From positions 868,001-932,000 of the forward strand of contig JAIBBC010000001.1 of the NCBI GenBank assembly GCA_019694875.1: DNA of 64,000 bases, read 5' to 3'. The notes beneath the pieces were generated by a model. The model worked only from the letters and a program-made list of their open reading frames with translations. It had not been told where the DNA came from and made no database searches. How positions within the stretch are numbered: the stretch's first letter is position 1; each line of letters begins with the position of its first letter. Positions 8,912 through 18,162 of the stretch are shown here, in pieces. Source of the DNA: Cyclobacteriaceae bacterium. Its GTDB lineage: Bacteria; Bacteroidota; Bacteroidia; Cytophagales; Cyclobacteriaceae. A program made the position numbers and the translations under genes.

Positions 8912-9364
8912 ATGAGCCTGAAACAAAAAATAGATGCCGACATCAAGGCTGCGATGCTCGCCAAGAACAAGGAAGAACTGGATGCGCTTCGAAGCATTAA
9001 ATCCATGATTTTGCTGGCCGAAACAGAAAAAGGTGTTTCTGCCGAAATAACTTCTGACACCGAAAGCAAGCTGTTGATGAAAGCTGCCAAGCAACGGAAA
9101 GAGTCGGCTGATATTTTTCAGCAGCAAAACCGGGCTGACCTGGCCGAGAAAGAATTGTTTCAGTTAAGTGTCATCAGCCGCTATCTGCCCAAACAACTTT
9201 CCGCAGAAGAACTGGAAGCAGAGTTAAAGAAAATTATTGCCGAAGTAGGTGCAAAAGGTCCGCAGGATGTTGGTAAGGTAATGGGAACCGCAACAAAAAA
9301 ATTAGCCGGGCTCGCTGAAGGCAAAGCAATCTCCGACACCGTTAAAAAACTGCTGGCGTCTTGA
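8912..9364 (+). CDS. GatB/YqeY-domain protein
   Basis: This 150-residue protein starts at the ATG at 8912 (MSLKQKIDADIKAAMLAKNK). The frame is open further upstream, but that part runs across pdxJ. It is a stand-alone YqeY protein, an all-helical relative of the tail domain of the GatB amidotransferase subunit. Typical stretches are LRSIKSMILLAE, the QRKESADIFQ helix, YLPKQLSAEELE, and the C-terminal GPQDVGKVMGTATKKLAG. A tRNA-binding role is proposed for the family. Its TGA overlaps the TTG start of the CvpA gene (TTGA). Confidence 0.92.
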   Translation: MSLKQKIDADIKAAMLAKNKEELDALRSIKSMILLAETEKGVSAEITSDTESKLLMKAAKQRKESADIFQQQNRADLAEKELFQLSVISRYLPKQLSAEELEAELKKIIAEVGAKGPQDVGKVMGTATKKLAGLAEGKAISDTVKKLLAS

Positions 9365-9870
9365 GTAAGATTGACATCGTCCTCATCATTATCCTGATCA
9401 TTGGCGCTGTTGCGGGATATAAAAAAGGTTTTCTTTCCGAACTGTTCACGCTTCTGGGAATCATACTGGGCGTATTAGCCGGCTTCAAGCTGATGGGCGC
9501 AGCCATGCTAATGCTGGATGAACACTACGACATTAACGAACAGGTTTTACCGTACGTAGCTTTTGCGGTTGTGTTCCTGATCGTAGTAATCGGTGTAACG
9601 CTTCTTGGTAAAGCCTTTAAGACTTCACTTGAAAAAACAGTATTGGGAAGTGCCGACAAACTTTTTGGCGCCATTCTCGGAATTTTTAAAGCAGCCTTTA
9701 TGGCAAGCGTGCTCATCTGGTTATTTACATCGTTAAACATTTTCGCCCCGGCTTCCTTTACAGAAGATGCCTGGCTCTATCCCACAATTGCACGGCTCGC
9801 CCCTGCAGTTACTTCGTGGATTGGTGAAATTTTCCCGGTTTTCAGTGATCTTTTCGGGCAAGGCGCCTGA
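9361..9870 (+). CDS. CvpA family membrane protein
   Basis: This 169-residue protein starts at TTG and overlaps the YqeY stop by 4 bases. It has four hydrophobic helices (about residues 5-23, 28-48, 63-84 and 100-124). The opening (IDIVLIIILIIGAVAGYKKGFLSELFTLLGIILG) is characteristic of CvpA (colicin V production) proteins, as is the later LDKLFGAILGIFKAAF-like segment. CvpA homologues support envelope integrity and bile or stress resistance in other bacteria. The exact function is unresolved. It is probably coupled to yqeY translation. Confidence 0.9.
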   Translation: MSKIDIVLIIILIIGAVAGYKKGFLSELFTLLGIILGVLAGFKLMGAAMLMLDEHYDINEQVLPYVAFAVVFLIVVIGVTLLGKAFKTSLEKTVLGSADKLFGAILGIFKAAFMASVLIWLFTSLNIFAPASFTEDAWLYPTIARLAPAVTSWIGEIFPVFSDLFGQGA

Positions 9871-9937
9871 AAACTTTTTTGCGAAGCCCTTTGTTTGATT
9901 TTTTTTTCTTTACTTATCGGATACAAATCCTACCGTT

Positions 9938-10690
9938 ATGGCATTGATCGTTAAAGAAGAGGCCGGATTTAAATTTATCGATGAAGGACAAGGTGAAGTT
10001 GTGCTTTTGTTGCATGGTTTATTTGGTGCGTTAAGCAACTGGGAAGGAGTTGTTAATCGCTTCTCAAAAAATTACCGTGTGGTTATCCCCATGCTTCCCA
10101 TTTATGAAATGCCGATTAAGGAAGCGGGCCTCGAAGGCCTTCGGAAGTTCCTCGAAGAATTTGTTGCCATGAAAAAACTCGACAACATGATGATCATGGG
10201 CAACAGTTTAGGCGGGCACATTGCATTGGTTTATACACTAAAGAATCCTGATAAGGTAAAAAAACTCATTCTTACCGGAAGCTCAGGTTTATTCGAAGAC
10301 GGAATGGGAGGTTCATATCCGAAGCGCGGCAACTACGAGTATATTAAAGAGCGCGTAGCCTATACCTTTTACGATCCTTCAGTGGCCACCAAGGAATTGG
10401 TCGATGAGGTTTTCGAAACAACCAACAGCATTCCGAAATGTTTGCGCATTGTTGCAATTGCGAAATCCGCACAACGTCATAACATGGCCAACGATATTCC
10501 GAACATCAAGGCGCCAACGCTTTTGGTATGGGGTTTGAACGATACCATCACGCCTCCGGCCGTTGCACACGAGTTTAACAGGCTGATTCCCAACTCAACG
10601 CTCCGGTTTGTGGATAAATGTTGCCATGCCCCAATGATGGAGCACCCTGAAAAATTTAATGCGCTGGTCGAAAACTTTTTGGCTGCGTAG
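9938..10690 (+). CDS. Alpha/beta-fold hydrolase
   Basis: This 250-residue cytoplasmic protein has a complete hydrolase triad. The nucleophile S90 sits in the GNSLGG elbow, the acid is the aspartate in WGLNDTITPP near residue 205, and the base is H230 in CCHAPMMEHPE. The oxyanion motif LLLHGLFG is near residue 25. It falls with the MhpC/esterase-type hydrolases. The substrate cannot be inferred. It sits alone between cvpA (67 bases upstream) and the CBS gene (24 bases downstream) and may be read with the latter. Confidence 0.88.
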   Translation: MALIVKEEAGFKFIDEGQGEVVLLLHGLFGALSNWEGVVNRFSKNYRVVIPMLPIYEMPIKEAGLEGLRKFLEEFVAMKKLDNMMIMGNSLGGHIALVYTLKNPDKVKKLILTGSSGLFEDGMGGSYPKRGNYEYIKERVAYTFYDPSVATKELVDEVFETTNSIPKCLRIVAIAKSAQRHNMANDIPNIKAPTLLVWGLNDTITPPAVAHEFNRLIPNSTLRFVDKCCHAPMMEHPEKFNALVENFLAA

Positions 10691-10714
10691 TGTATTAATA
10701 GACAAATACGAACC

Positions 10715-11380
10715 GTGATAGCAGAAGATCTGATAAACCACATGATTCCGCCCCTGAAGGCAACGGATGATGCGCACAAGGCGATTGTGTGGATGGAGGA
10801 ATTCCGGTGTAACCAGATGCCGGTGGTTGATAATGGCAAACTGCTCGGGTTTATTTCAGAAGAAATCATATTGGAAGGTAATGATGTTGAAAAACGGTTG
10901 AAAGATTTCGACCTGATCGGAGCAGCATGTTACGTTCATATGAACTCACACTTCTACGATATTCTGAAAGTTGCAGCCGACAATAAATTACAGATGGTTG
11001 CGGTGCTAACGGAGGAAGAAATTTATAATGGCGTGATCACGATGCAGGACACGCTGAGCTCGTTCGCTCAAACGGCTGCTGTGCAAACTCCGGGTGGTAT
11101 TCTCGTGCTCGCCATGAACCACAACGATTACTCACTTTCGGAGATAAGCAGGTTGATTGAAGAAAATCACACGCGTGTGTTGAGCAGTTTAGTTAAGGAA
11201 GATCCGCTTGATCCGGGTAAGATCAGGCTCACACTTAAGCTTGATCAACTCGACTTAACCCGTATTGTTGCCACACTCGAGCGATTCAATTACAAGGTCA
11301 TTGGCCGGTATCAGGAAGCTCCGTCAAACGGTTCCGACAAAGAGCGCATCGACATGCTGCTCCGGTATCTCGACATCTGA
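10715..11380 (+). CDS. CBS-domain protein with C-terminal ACT-like region
   Basis: This 221-residue protein starts at GTG. It has two CBS motifs: residues about 1-55 (MIAEDLINHMIPPLKATDDA ... NQMPVVDNGKLLGFISE) and about 70-120 (AACYVHMNSHFYDILKVAAD ... MVAVLTEE). The C-terminal half (GILVLAMNHNDYSLSEISRLIE) resembles an ACT regulatory domain. Such proteins bind adenosine nucleotides and sense energy state, but no enzymatic partner is fused here. It precedes nadK by 85 bases, an arrangement that may reflect shared regulation. Confidence 0.82.
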   Translation: MIAEDLINHMIPPLKATDDAHKAIVWMEEFRCNQMPVVDNGKLLGFISEEIILEGNDVEKRLKDFDLIGAACYVHMNSHFYDILKVAADNKLQMVAVLTEEEIYNGVITMQDTLSSFAQTAAVQTPGGILVLAMNHNDYSLSEISRLIEENHTRVLSSLVKEDPLDPGKIRLTLKLDQLDLTRIVATLERFNYKVIGRYQEAPSNGSDKERIDMLLRYLDI

Positions 11381-11465
11381 CAATCAAATAATTTTCGGTT
11401 TTCGCGTAACGTGCTTATCTTTAAGATTAGGCCTTAACTGCCTTAACGTTTAAATCTGAGCGCGA

Positions 11466-12341
11466 ATGAAAATAGGGGTTCACGGAAAAGAGTTTAACCG
11501 ACAACTCACTCCGCTTATTGAGAGAATCTTCGGGATTCTCAGCGCACATAAAGCCGAGCTCCACGTTTCTGCCGCCTTCGAAAAATGTCTTAAGCCAGGT
11601 ATTTTCAAATCATTCAAACGGAAGATTTATAAGGAAGGGACCGATCTTAAGAAACTCGACATTTTTCTCAGCTTGGGCGGAGACGGTACCTTGCTGGAGT
11701 CTGTAACCCACATTCGCGACCAGGAAACCCCGATTTTGGGTATAAATACCGGCCGGCTTGGCTTTCTGGCAACAATCAGTAAAGAAGATGTGGAAACAGC
11801 GCTTACAAAAGTGCTCGAAGGAGCATTTAAGCTCGACAAACGGACGCTCTTAAGGCTGCAATCAAATAAAAAGCTTTTTGGTAAGCTCAATTTCGCCCTA
11901 AACGACTTTACGATTGTCAAAAAAGACTCCTCTTCCATGATTACGGTTCACACGTATGTTGACGGGGAATTTCTGAATTCATATTGGGCAGACGGCCTGA
12001 TCGTATCCACCCCCACTGGCTCTACAGGTTATTCGCTAAGCTGCGGTGGACCGCTGGTTTTCCCCGGATCCGGCAATTTCATTCTCACCCCTGTTAGCCC
12101 CCACAATCTCACGGTAAGGCCTATTGTTGTGTCCGATAATGCAGAATTGTCATTTGAAGTAGAAGGTCGAAGCAAGAAGTTTCTGGTTTCCCTTGACTCG
12201 CGAATTGCTATTGTTGACGAGTCGGTGAGGCTTAAGGTGGTTAAAGAGAGCTTTAAGGCCAACCTAATTTCGCTTGAAGGGCAGCATTATTTCAAAACCC
12301 TGCGCCAAAAGCTAAATTGGGGGTTGGATGTAAGGAATTGA
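11466..12341 (+). CDS. nadK: NAD kinase
   Basis: This 291-residue enzyme phosphorylates NAD to NADP. It carries the GGDGT motif at residues 71-75 (LSLGGDGTLLESV), GINTGRLGFLATI, the NDFTIVK segment for adenine binding, and the glycine-rich STPTGSTGYSLSCGGPLV region. Length and layout are those of bacterial PpnK/NadK. A TATCTTTA box at 11416-11423 is a near match to the -7 consensus, 42 bases ahead of the ATG. The upstream gap (11381-11465) holds nothing else. Confidence 0.96.
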   Translation: MKIGVHGKEFNRQLTPLIERIFGILSAHKAELHVSAAFEKCLKPGIFKSFKRKIYKEGTDLKKLDIFLSLGGDGTLLESVTHIRDQETPILGINTGRLGFLATISKEDVETALTKVLEGAFKLDKRTLLRLQSNKKLFGKLNFALNDFTIVKKDSSSMITVHTYVDGEFLNSYWADGLIVSTPTGSTGYSLSCGGPLVFPGSGNFILTPVSPHNLTVRPIVVSDNAELSFEVEGRSKKFLVSLDSRIAIVDESVRLKVVKESFKANLISLEGQHYFKTLRQKLNWGLDVRN

Positions 12342-12349
12342 ATTTTTAC

Positions 12350-12357
12350 TAAATTTG
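12350..12357 (+). promoter_or_regulatory. Bacteroidota -7 box for the envelope block
   Basis: TAAATTTG matches TAnnTTTG exactly and lies 30 bases ahead of the ATG at 12388. A TTG at 12324-12326, inside the end of nadK, is a possible -33 element at 23-base spacing, the edge of the usual range. Confidence 0.45.
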
Positions 12358-12387
12358 TAGTCCGTTGATTTTGAAACACTTATCCAG

Positions 12388-13437
12388 ATGAAAAAAGTTG
12401 GCCTCTTGTTATTGATTATGGCGTTTTTTGCAGTCTCTGCGCAAGAGGCTTATAGTCAGATCAATCGCAGAAATATTAAGAAGAGTAACCGTAACATTGG
12501 CAATTTCAGAGGCAACAAGTCGAGCTTCAAAAGAAATATTTACAATGCCGTTGGAATTTCGTTGAATGCGTTCAACTATTATGGTGATCTCTCGCCAAGT
12601 GCGAAAAAATTAAGTACCGATCTGGCTTTCACCCGGCCGGCGGTGGGTGGTTCATTCGTTCATCGCTTCGGCCCGCGTTATCAGCTCGTTGCAAGTTTTA
12701 TGTTTGGAGGAATTAAGGGTTCCGACAGCAAATCCGCTGATCCAAACGATCAGGATGCAGCATTCCGGTACGTGCGTAATCTGTCGTTTCGTAACCGGAT
12801 TCAGGAAATTTCAGTTGTTGGTCAAATTGACTTATTCGAAAACGATGCAACGTACCTGAGCCGCGCCAAGTGGACACCTTACCTCTACGCGGGGATTGCA
12901 GTTTTTCACCATAATCCACAAGCAAAAGTACCCGACACTGATCTGACAGGAGCTGCATTCCCAAATGCAGGTGAGTGGGTTGATTTGCAGCCGCTTAAAA
13001 CAGAAGGAAAAGATTACAAATTAGTACAGGCTGCTATACCATTCGGACTGGGTGTACGTTTTAAGCTCACTGAGGTAATTGACATTGCCGGTGAATTTGG
13101 ATTCCGTTACACATTCACCGACTACCTGGATGATGTAAGCGGCTATTATGTTGACTTGCGCACACTGGATGGAGAGCTCGCAAGAGCTATGTCGTACCGC
13201 TCGAATGAAGTAAAGACAGGCGTTAGCAACAAGGTTGATGCGATTATTGCTAACAAGTATCACGGATACGAAGGTGATCTTGGATACACAACAGTTGCAG
13301 GGTTTGGACACGTTAATGAAGATGAACAGAAGTCAAAAAATATTCGGGGTACAGGCGACAAAGACCTCTATATGGTTACATCTGTTCGTGTTACTTACAT
13401 CATCAACAGAAATTATCACCGGGCCAAATTCAGATAA
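12388..13437 (+). CDS. Outer-membrane beta-barrel protein, DUF6089-like
   Basis: This 349-residue protein has a signal peptide (MKKVGLLLLIMAFFAVSAQE) and alternating hydrophobic strands ending in aromatic residues, consistent with a beta-barrel. The IGISLNAFNYYGDLSPSAK-like opening after a basic Asn/Arg linker, the GDLSP motif and the C-terminal TSVRVTYIINRNYHRAKFR place it near DUF6089. It is the first of two adjacent relatives, and its TAA overlaps the next ATG by one base. Location beside uppS and bamA suggests an envelope role. No specific function is known. Confidence 0.82.
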   Translation: MKKVGLLLLIMAFFAVSAQEAYSQINRRNIKKSNRNIGNFRGNKSSFKRNIYNAVGISLNAFNYYGDLSPSAKKLSTDLAFTRPAVGGSFVHRFGPRYQLVASFMFGGIKGSDSKSADPNDQDAAFRYVRNLSFRNRIQEISVVGQIDLFENDATYLSRAKWTPYLYAGIAVFHHNPQAKVPDTDLTGAAFPNAGEWVDLQPLKTEGKDYKLVQAAIPFGLGVRFKLTEVIDIAGEFGFRYTFTDYLDDVSGYYVDLRTLDGELARAMSYRSNEVKTGVSNKVDAIIANKYHGYEGDLGYTTVAGFGHVNEDEQKSKNIRGTGDKDLYMVTSVRVTYIINRNYHRAKFR

Positions 13438-14114
13438 TGCTTAAGTATCTGATCGGTGCTGCATTTTTTTGCATTGCCACAACGGTAGTTGCACAGCGGT
13501 CAGAACTTGGATTCGGGATCGGAACCTTTAACTATACGGGCGATCTCGTAAGAAACTACAACTTCAAATACTCGCGGCCGGCAGCAACGGTTATATACCG
13601 GTCCAACATCAATAAAATTGTGAGCTTTCGTGCCGCGCTAACCGGTGGCAAAATAGAAGCATCCGAAAAGCCTATTGATGTTTTTGCGGCTCAGCGCAAT
13701 GCTTCTTTCGACATTTTTTTGCTTGAGGGCTCGATGGGAATTGAATACCATTTTCTCAACTGGAAAGATGGTAAAGTGCCCATGCGTTTTACCCCGTATT
13801 TGTTTGGCGGACTGGCACTGTTCGGCATTTCGGGTAACGATACCAAACCGGCTGAATACAGCAACGTTCAGATGGCTGTTCCATTTGGGGGAGGTTTTAA
13901 GTATATCGTTAACCCACGCTGGTATGTAGCTCTCGAATTCGGAGTACGGAAAACCTTTTTTGACTACCTCGATAACGTGTCGGATTTCAAGGATCAGGCA
14001 CAGAAAAATTATCGCTACGGCAACCCCAACGATACCGACACATACTACTTTTTGGGTATCACCCTCACCCGCACGTTTTACGATATTCCCTGCCCCACAA
14101 ATCCTTATAAATAA
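13437..14114 (+). CDS. Outer-membrane protein, DUF6089 family
   Basis: This 225-residue protein has a signal peptide (MLKYLIGAAFFCIATTVVAQ) followed by ELGFGIGTFNYTGDLVRNYN, the DUF6089 opening. Barrel-like strands include FTPYLFGGLALFGISG and RWYVALEFGVRKTFFDYLDNV, and it closes with YYFLGITLTRTFYDIPCPTN. It shares the YTGDL/YYGDL motif and the TFFDYLDNVS/TFTDYLDDVS repeat with the preceding gene, so the two are paralogues from tandem duplication with later divergence. DUF6089 next to uppS-bamA is a recurrent arrangement in Bacteroidota. The role is unknown. Confidence 0.85.
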   Translation: MLKYLIGAAFFCIATTVVAQRSELGFGIGTFNYTGDLVRNYNFKYSRPAATVIYRSNINKIVSFRAALTGGKIEASEKPIDVFAAQRNASFDIFLLEGSMGIEYHFLNWKDGKVPMRFTPYLFGGLALFGISGNDTKPAEYSNVQMAVPFGGGFKYIVNPRWYVALEFGVRKTFFDYLDNVSDFKDQAQKNYRYGNPNDTDTYYFLGITLTRTFYDIPCPTNPYK

Positions 14115-14150
14115 GGCAGTTAAGATCAACGGCTTTACGTTAAAATACGC

Positions 14151-14158
14151 TATTTTTG
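14151..14158 (+). promoter_or_regulatory. Bacteroidota -7 box overlapping the upstream uppS start candidate
   Basis: TATTTTTG is a perfect TAnnTTTG. It covers the in-frame TTG at 14156, which therefore cannot start a message made from this promoter. The next TTG, at 14165, is 6 bases beyond the box, close to the expected transcription start. No clear -33 TTG is present. Confidence 0.45.
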
Positions 14159-14164
14159 CCGCCC

Positions 14165-14917
14165 TTGGCATCGTTTAAAGAACATATCGACTTCAATAAT
14201 CTGCCCCGCCATATTGCCGTTATCATGGACGGTAATGGAAGGTGGGCGAAAAAGAAAGGCGCGATGCGCATTTTCGGTCATCGCAATGCAGTTCAGGCGG
14301 TTCGGGATGTAACTGAAGGATGCGGTGAAATAGGTATCAAATTCCTGACGCTTTATGCATTTTCAACCGAAAATTGGGGCCGTCCAAAGGAGGAAATAGA
14401 AGGGCTGATGGAGCTTCTGGTAAACACCCTTAAGCAGGAAATAAAAACATTGATGGATAACCAGGTAAAACTAATTACCATCGGTGATACATCTCATCTT
14501 CCGGAGGATTGCCAGAAAAACCTCGATTGGGCCATCAACGCCACCCGGAATAACAGCGGCCTTAAGCTTGTGCTTGCATTAAGCTACAGCGGTCGCTGGG
14601 AAATTACCCGGGCGGTAAAGGCAATTGCGGCCGAGGTTAAAGCAGGGAAAGTAAACGAAGAAGACATTAACGAGGAAATGATAAGCCGGCACTTACAAAC
14701 CGCTGAGATTCCTGACCCGGAACTGCTCATCCGCACCAGCGGTGAAATGCGCGTAAGTAATTTTTTGCTGTGGCAGATCGCGTACTCGGAATTGTACATC
14801 ACTCCAACGTTATGGCCTGACTTCCGCAAAGAACATTTATACGAAGCTATCTGGTCGTACCAACAACGCGAACGCAGATTTGGCAAAACAAGTGAACAAT
14901 TGAATCCGGTTAGTTGA
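14165..14917 (+). CDS. uppS: Isoprenyl (undecaprenyl) diphosphate synthase
   Basis: The enzyme is 250 residues from the TTG at 14165 (reading M-ASFKEHIDFNNLPRHIAVI). A TTG at 14156 is also in frame but lies inside a -7 box. UppS adds isopentenyl units in cis to farnesyl diphosphate to make the C55 lipid carrier for peptidoglycan and O-antigen. Signatures are MDGNGRWAKKKG with the catalytic aspartate, GHRNAVQAVRDV, LYAFSTENWGRP, and the C-terminal DPELLIRTSGEMRVSNFLLW. Its TGA overlaps the bamA ATG by 4 bases. Confidence 0.95.
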   Translation: MASFKEHIDFNNLPRHIAVIMDGNGRWAKKKGAMRIFGHRNAVQAVRDVTEGCGEIGIKFLTLYAFSTENWGRPKEEIEGLMELLVNTLKQEIKTLMDNQVKLITIGDTSHLPEDCQKNLDWAINATRNNSGLKLVLALSYSGRWEITRAVKAIAAEVKAGKVNEEDINEEMISRHLQTAEIPDPELLIRTSGEMRVSNFLLWQIAYSELYITPTLWPDFRKEHLYEAIWSYQQRERRFGKTSEQLNPVS

Positions 14918-17601
14918 TGAGACTTCTAGTTCTAGTTACCCTTTTATTTTTTGTCGTTTTCAATTCTGTTGGTCAGATCAACCGGAGAAATCGTGAACGT
15001 GCAGTTACGAGTGCCGACAATAACCTGAACTATGCGAATCCTGGTGAATACGTAATTGCTGGCATTGAAGTAACGGGACTGAACGTTCTCGACAAGACTG
15101 CCATGATTGCCCTAACCGGTTTACGCGTGGGCGATAAAATCAAAATACCAGGAGATGCAATCACCACGGCTATCCGCAGATTATGGAAGCAAGGTCTGGT
15201 GGGTGATGCCGTTATTAACGTCCAGAAAATTGAAGGCGAAAATGTTTGGCTTGTGATTAAGCTTTCCGAACGGCCACGTCTCACCAATTTCTATTTTGTC
15301 GGAATCCGCAAAGGACAGGAGAGTGCATTGAAAGAAGATCTTACCCTTATCCGTGGAAAGATTGTTAACGATGCCATGCTGCGCAACACCGAGCTGGCAG
15401 TGAAAAAATTCTTCGTGAAGAAAGGCTTCCTCAACACTGAAGTAAAAATTGTTCAGGAGCGCGACACATTCTCAACCGATGGTATTCGCCTCCGCATTGT
15501 TGTAAATCCGAAGTCGAAGGTGAAAATCAACCGGATTACGTTAAGAGGCAACGACAACATTACCGACCGTAAACTTAAAGGTAAAATGAAGGGTACGCAC
15601 GAGTATGCGCGCTTTACCCTTCACCGTGCCATCATTGGCGAACTCATCACGTTAAAGCCAAAAGAATTTTTTGGATCGAATCATCCGGTAACGTGGCGCC
15701 AGGTTGGAAAATTCTTTACGGATAACGTAAAACTTAACGTCTTTAAGGGTTCCAAGTTCATCAAAACCGACTACGAAGACGATAAAAAGAAACTCATTGC
15801 ACACATGAACGCCAAAGGCTATCGCGATGCTGATATTGAGTTTGATACGGTTTACAATTATGACGATCGGTCAATCAACATCGACATTAACATTCACGAA
15901 GGGCCGAAGTACTATTTCCGCAACATCACCTGGACCGGCAACTACCTCCACAGCGATAAGACATTGAACAGCATTCTGGGCGTAAAGAAAGGCGATGTAT
16001 ACAATCGCGAGCAGATTGATAACAAGCTCACATTTAACCCGAAAGGACCAGACATCAGCGGATTGTACATGGACGATGGTTATTTGTTCTTCAACGTAAC
16101 TCCGGTTGAAGTTGCCGTGGAAGGTGATTCGATCGACATCGAAATGCGTATCCGCGAAGGCGCACAGGCAACACTAAATGAAATTACGATCACCGGTAAC
16201 GATCGTACGAGCGACCACGTAATCAGACGCGAACTTCGCACCGTACCCGGACAGAAATTCAGAAGATCGGATGTGATCTACACACAGCAGCGTCTCGGTC
16301 AGCTTGGATACTTCAATGCGCAAAACATTCATCCGAATATTGTTCCTAACATGGCGAATGCCACAGCCGACATCGAATGGCAGGTGGAAGAGCAATCGAA
16401 CGACCAGATCGAACTCTCCGGTGGTTGGGGCGGATACTTTGGTTTCGTGGGAACACTTGGATTGACCTTCAATAACTTCTCACTGCGTAATGTTCCGAGG
16501 ATTAAAGACTGGAGACCGTTACCGGTTGGTGATGGCCAGCGCTTGTCGCTGAAGATCACCGCTAACGGAAGAAGCTTCCAGAACTACGGTATTTCATTCA
16601 CCGAACCGTGGCTTGGCGGAAGAAGACCTCAGTCGTTAACCATCAGTGCCAACAAATCAATTTCACGTTATTCGAACAACGGAACCCTCACCGACCTGAA
16701 TTCTTCATTGAAAGTTGATAACATCTCCGTGGGTTTCGGCCGGGTGCTCAAATGGCCGGATGATTTCTTCACACTGATGAACACAGTTTCATACACGGTG
16801 TATTCGGTTGAAAATGTAAACCCGGGAACATACGGACTGGGTTGCTCCGATTGCTCTTCGTACGGTTTCAAATTGAATACCACCATTGCGCGTAACAGCA
16901 TCGATGACCCGATGTATCCGAAAAGTGGTTCAACGATCTCTCTTAGCGTTGATTTGACACCACCGTATTCATCATGGAGAAATCTGAACTATGAAACTGC
17001 AACCACTGAACAGAAGAACAAGTTTGTTGAATACCACAAGTGGATGTTCGATTCGAAATTCTATATCCCGTTAGATCGTCAGTCACCACACAAGCTTGTG
17101 CTGGAGGCAAAGGCTCACTTCGGGTTTATCGGTTCGTACTCGAAGTCCTTGGGCCTCGGGCCGTTTGAGCGATTCTATTTGGGTGGTGATGGCTTAGCCG
17201 GTGGGGTTGGCTCGTTCGTGTTAGGTCAGGAAGTGATTGGTTTGCGCGGATATCAAAACAACCAGATTACTCCGCCATTCGACCAGTTGAGCGGAACCGT
17301 ACGAGGCGGTATAGTGTACGATAAATTCGGCCTGGAACTGCGTTATCCGATTACAACAAGCCAGGCGGCCACCATTTACGGTTTTGCATTTACAGAAGCC
17401 GGAAACAATTGGTATAATTATGAAGACTTTAATCCGTTTGAGATGTATAAATCTGCGGGTTTTGGAGCCAGAATTTTCATGCCTGCATTTGGTTTGATTG
17501 GAGTGAACTGGGCTTATGGATTTGATCCGTTCCCGCTGGGAAGCGGAAACAAGCGAAGCGGCCCGCAGTTCCACTTCACCATTGGTCAACAAATCAGATA
17601 A
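14914..17601 (+). CDS. bamA: Outer-membrane protein assembly factor BamA
   Basis: This 895-residue protein has a signal peptide (MRLLVLVTLLFFVVFNSVGQ), five POTRA repeats over about residues 45-480 (for example VAGIEVTGLNVLDKTAMIAL and ITITGNDRTSDHVIRRELRT) and a C-terminal 16-strand barrel. The lid-lock motif region includes FYLGGDGLAGG, and the last strand ends in an aromatic-rich HFTIGQQIR. It is the core of the BAM complex that folds outer-membrane proteins. It is translationally coupled to uppS and followed by two Skp-type chaperone genes. Confidence 0.95.
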   Translation: MMRLLVLVTLLFFVVFNSVGQINRRNRERAVTSADNNLNYANPGEYVIAGIEVTGLNVLDKTAMIALTGLRVGDKIKIPGDAITTAIRRLWKQGLVGDAVINVQKIEGENVWLVIKLSERPRLTNFYFVGIRKGQESALKEDLTLIRGKIVNDAMLRNTELAVKKFFVKKGFLNTEVKIVQERDTFSTDGIRLRIVVNPKSKVKINRITLRGNDNITDRKLKGKMKGTHEYARFTLHRAIIGELITLKPKEFFGSNHPVTWRQVGKFFTDNVKLNVFKGSKFIKTDYEDDKKKLIAHMNAKGYRDADIEFDTVYNYDDRSINIDINIHEGPKYYFRNITWTGNYLHSDKTLNSILGVKKGDVYNREQIDNKLTFNPKGPDISGLYMDDGYLFFNVTPVEVAVEGDSIDIEMRIREGAQATLNEITITGNDRTSDHVIRRELRTVPGQKFRRSDVIYTQQRLGQLGYFNAQNIHPNIVPNMANATADIEWQVEEQSNDQIELSGGWGGYFGFVGTLGLTFNNFSLRNVPRIKDWRPLPVGDGQRLSLKITANGRSFQNYGISFTEPWLGGRRPQSLTISANKSISRYSNNGTLTDLNSSLKVDNISVGFGRVLKWPDDFFTLMNTVSYTVYSVENVNPGTYGLGCSDCSSYGFKLNTTIARNSIDDPMYPKSGSTISLSVDLTPPYSSWRNLNYETATTEQKNKFVEYHKWMFDSKFYIPLDRQSPHKLVLEAKAHFGFIGSYSKSLGLGPFERFYLGGDGLAGGVGSFVLGQEVIGLRGYQNNQITPPFDQLSGTVRGGIVYDKFGLELRYPITTSQAATIYGFAFTEAGNNWYNYEDFNPFEMYKSAGFGARIFMPAFGLIGVNWAYGFDPFPLGSGNKRSGPQFHFTIGQQIR

Positions 17602-17604
17602 AAT

Positions 17605-18141
17605 ATGAGGTTTTACCTTATTACAGTTTTTTTTGTCATTTTCGGCCTGAATTTTGTCAACGCTCAGAGGTTCGGGTACATTGACACGGATTTTATCCTG
17701 AAAAAAATGCCCGAATACGGCAAAGCCCAGGAAGAAATAAATCGTTTGTCGGCCCTTTGGGAAAAAGAAATTCAGGAAATGGCGAAAGGTATTGAGGCGC
17801 AATACAATACGCTGCAGGCTGAGCAAGTACTGCTGACGGATGCGATGAAAAAAGAACGCACCGATGCAATCAAAAAGAAAGAAGCTGACCTGAAGGAGTA
17901 TCAGAAAAAAGTTTTCGGTTTTGAGGGTTTGTTCTTTCTTAAAAAACAGGAATTGATCAAGCCGATTCAGGATAAAGTTTGGGATGCAGTAGACAAGATT
18001 GCAAAGAAAAACGGTCTGGCAATTGTGTTTGATAAGTCGGGGGAGTTGGTGATGATCTATACGGATCCGCGCTACGACTACACAGACTTCGTGCTGGACG
18101 AACTTGGACTGGGCGACCCAAATGATGTTGTAAAAAATTAA
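17605..18141 (+). CDS. Skp/OmpH-family periplasmic chaperone (first copy)
   Basis: This 178-residue protein has a signal peptide (MRFYLITVFFVIFGLNFVNA) and the OmpH opening QRFGYIDTDFILKKMPEYGK. A long charged coiled-coil follows (about residues 40-110) and then the conserved hairpin LIKPIQDKVWDAVDKIAKKNG with a final strand AIVFDKSGELVMIYTDP. Skp chaperones hold unfolded outer-membrane proteins for BamA. It follows bamA by 3 bases and precedes a second OmpH gene, forming the bamA-ompH-ompH order common in Bacteroidota. Confidence 0.9.
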   Translation: MRFYLITVFFVIFGLNFVNAQRFGYIDTDFILKKMPEYGKAQEEINRLSALWEKEIQEMAKGIEAQYNTLQAEQVLLTDAMKKERTDAIKKKEADLKEYQKKVFGFEGLFFLKKQELIKPIQDKVWDAVDKIAKKNGLAIVFDKSGELVMIYTDPRYDYTDFVLDELGLGDPNDVVKN

Positions 18142-18162
18142 TTGAGCATAAATTTAACTGTA

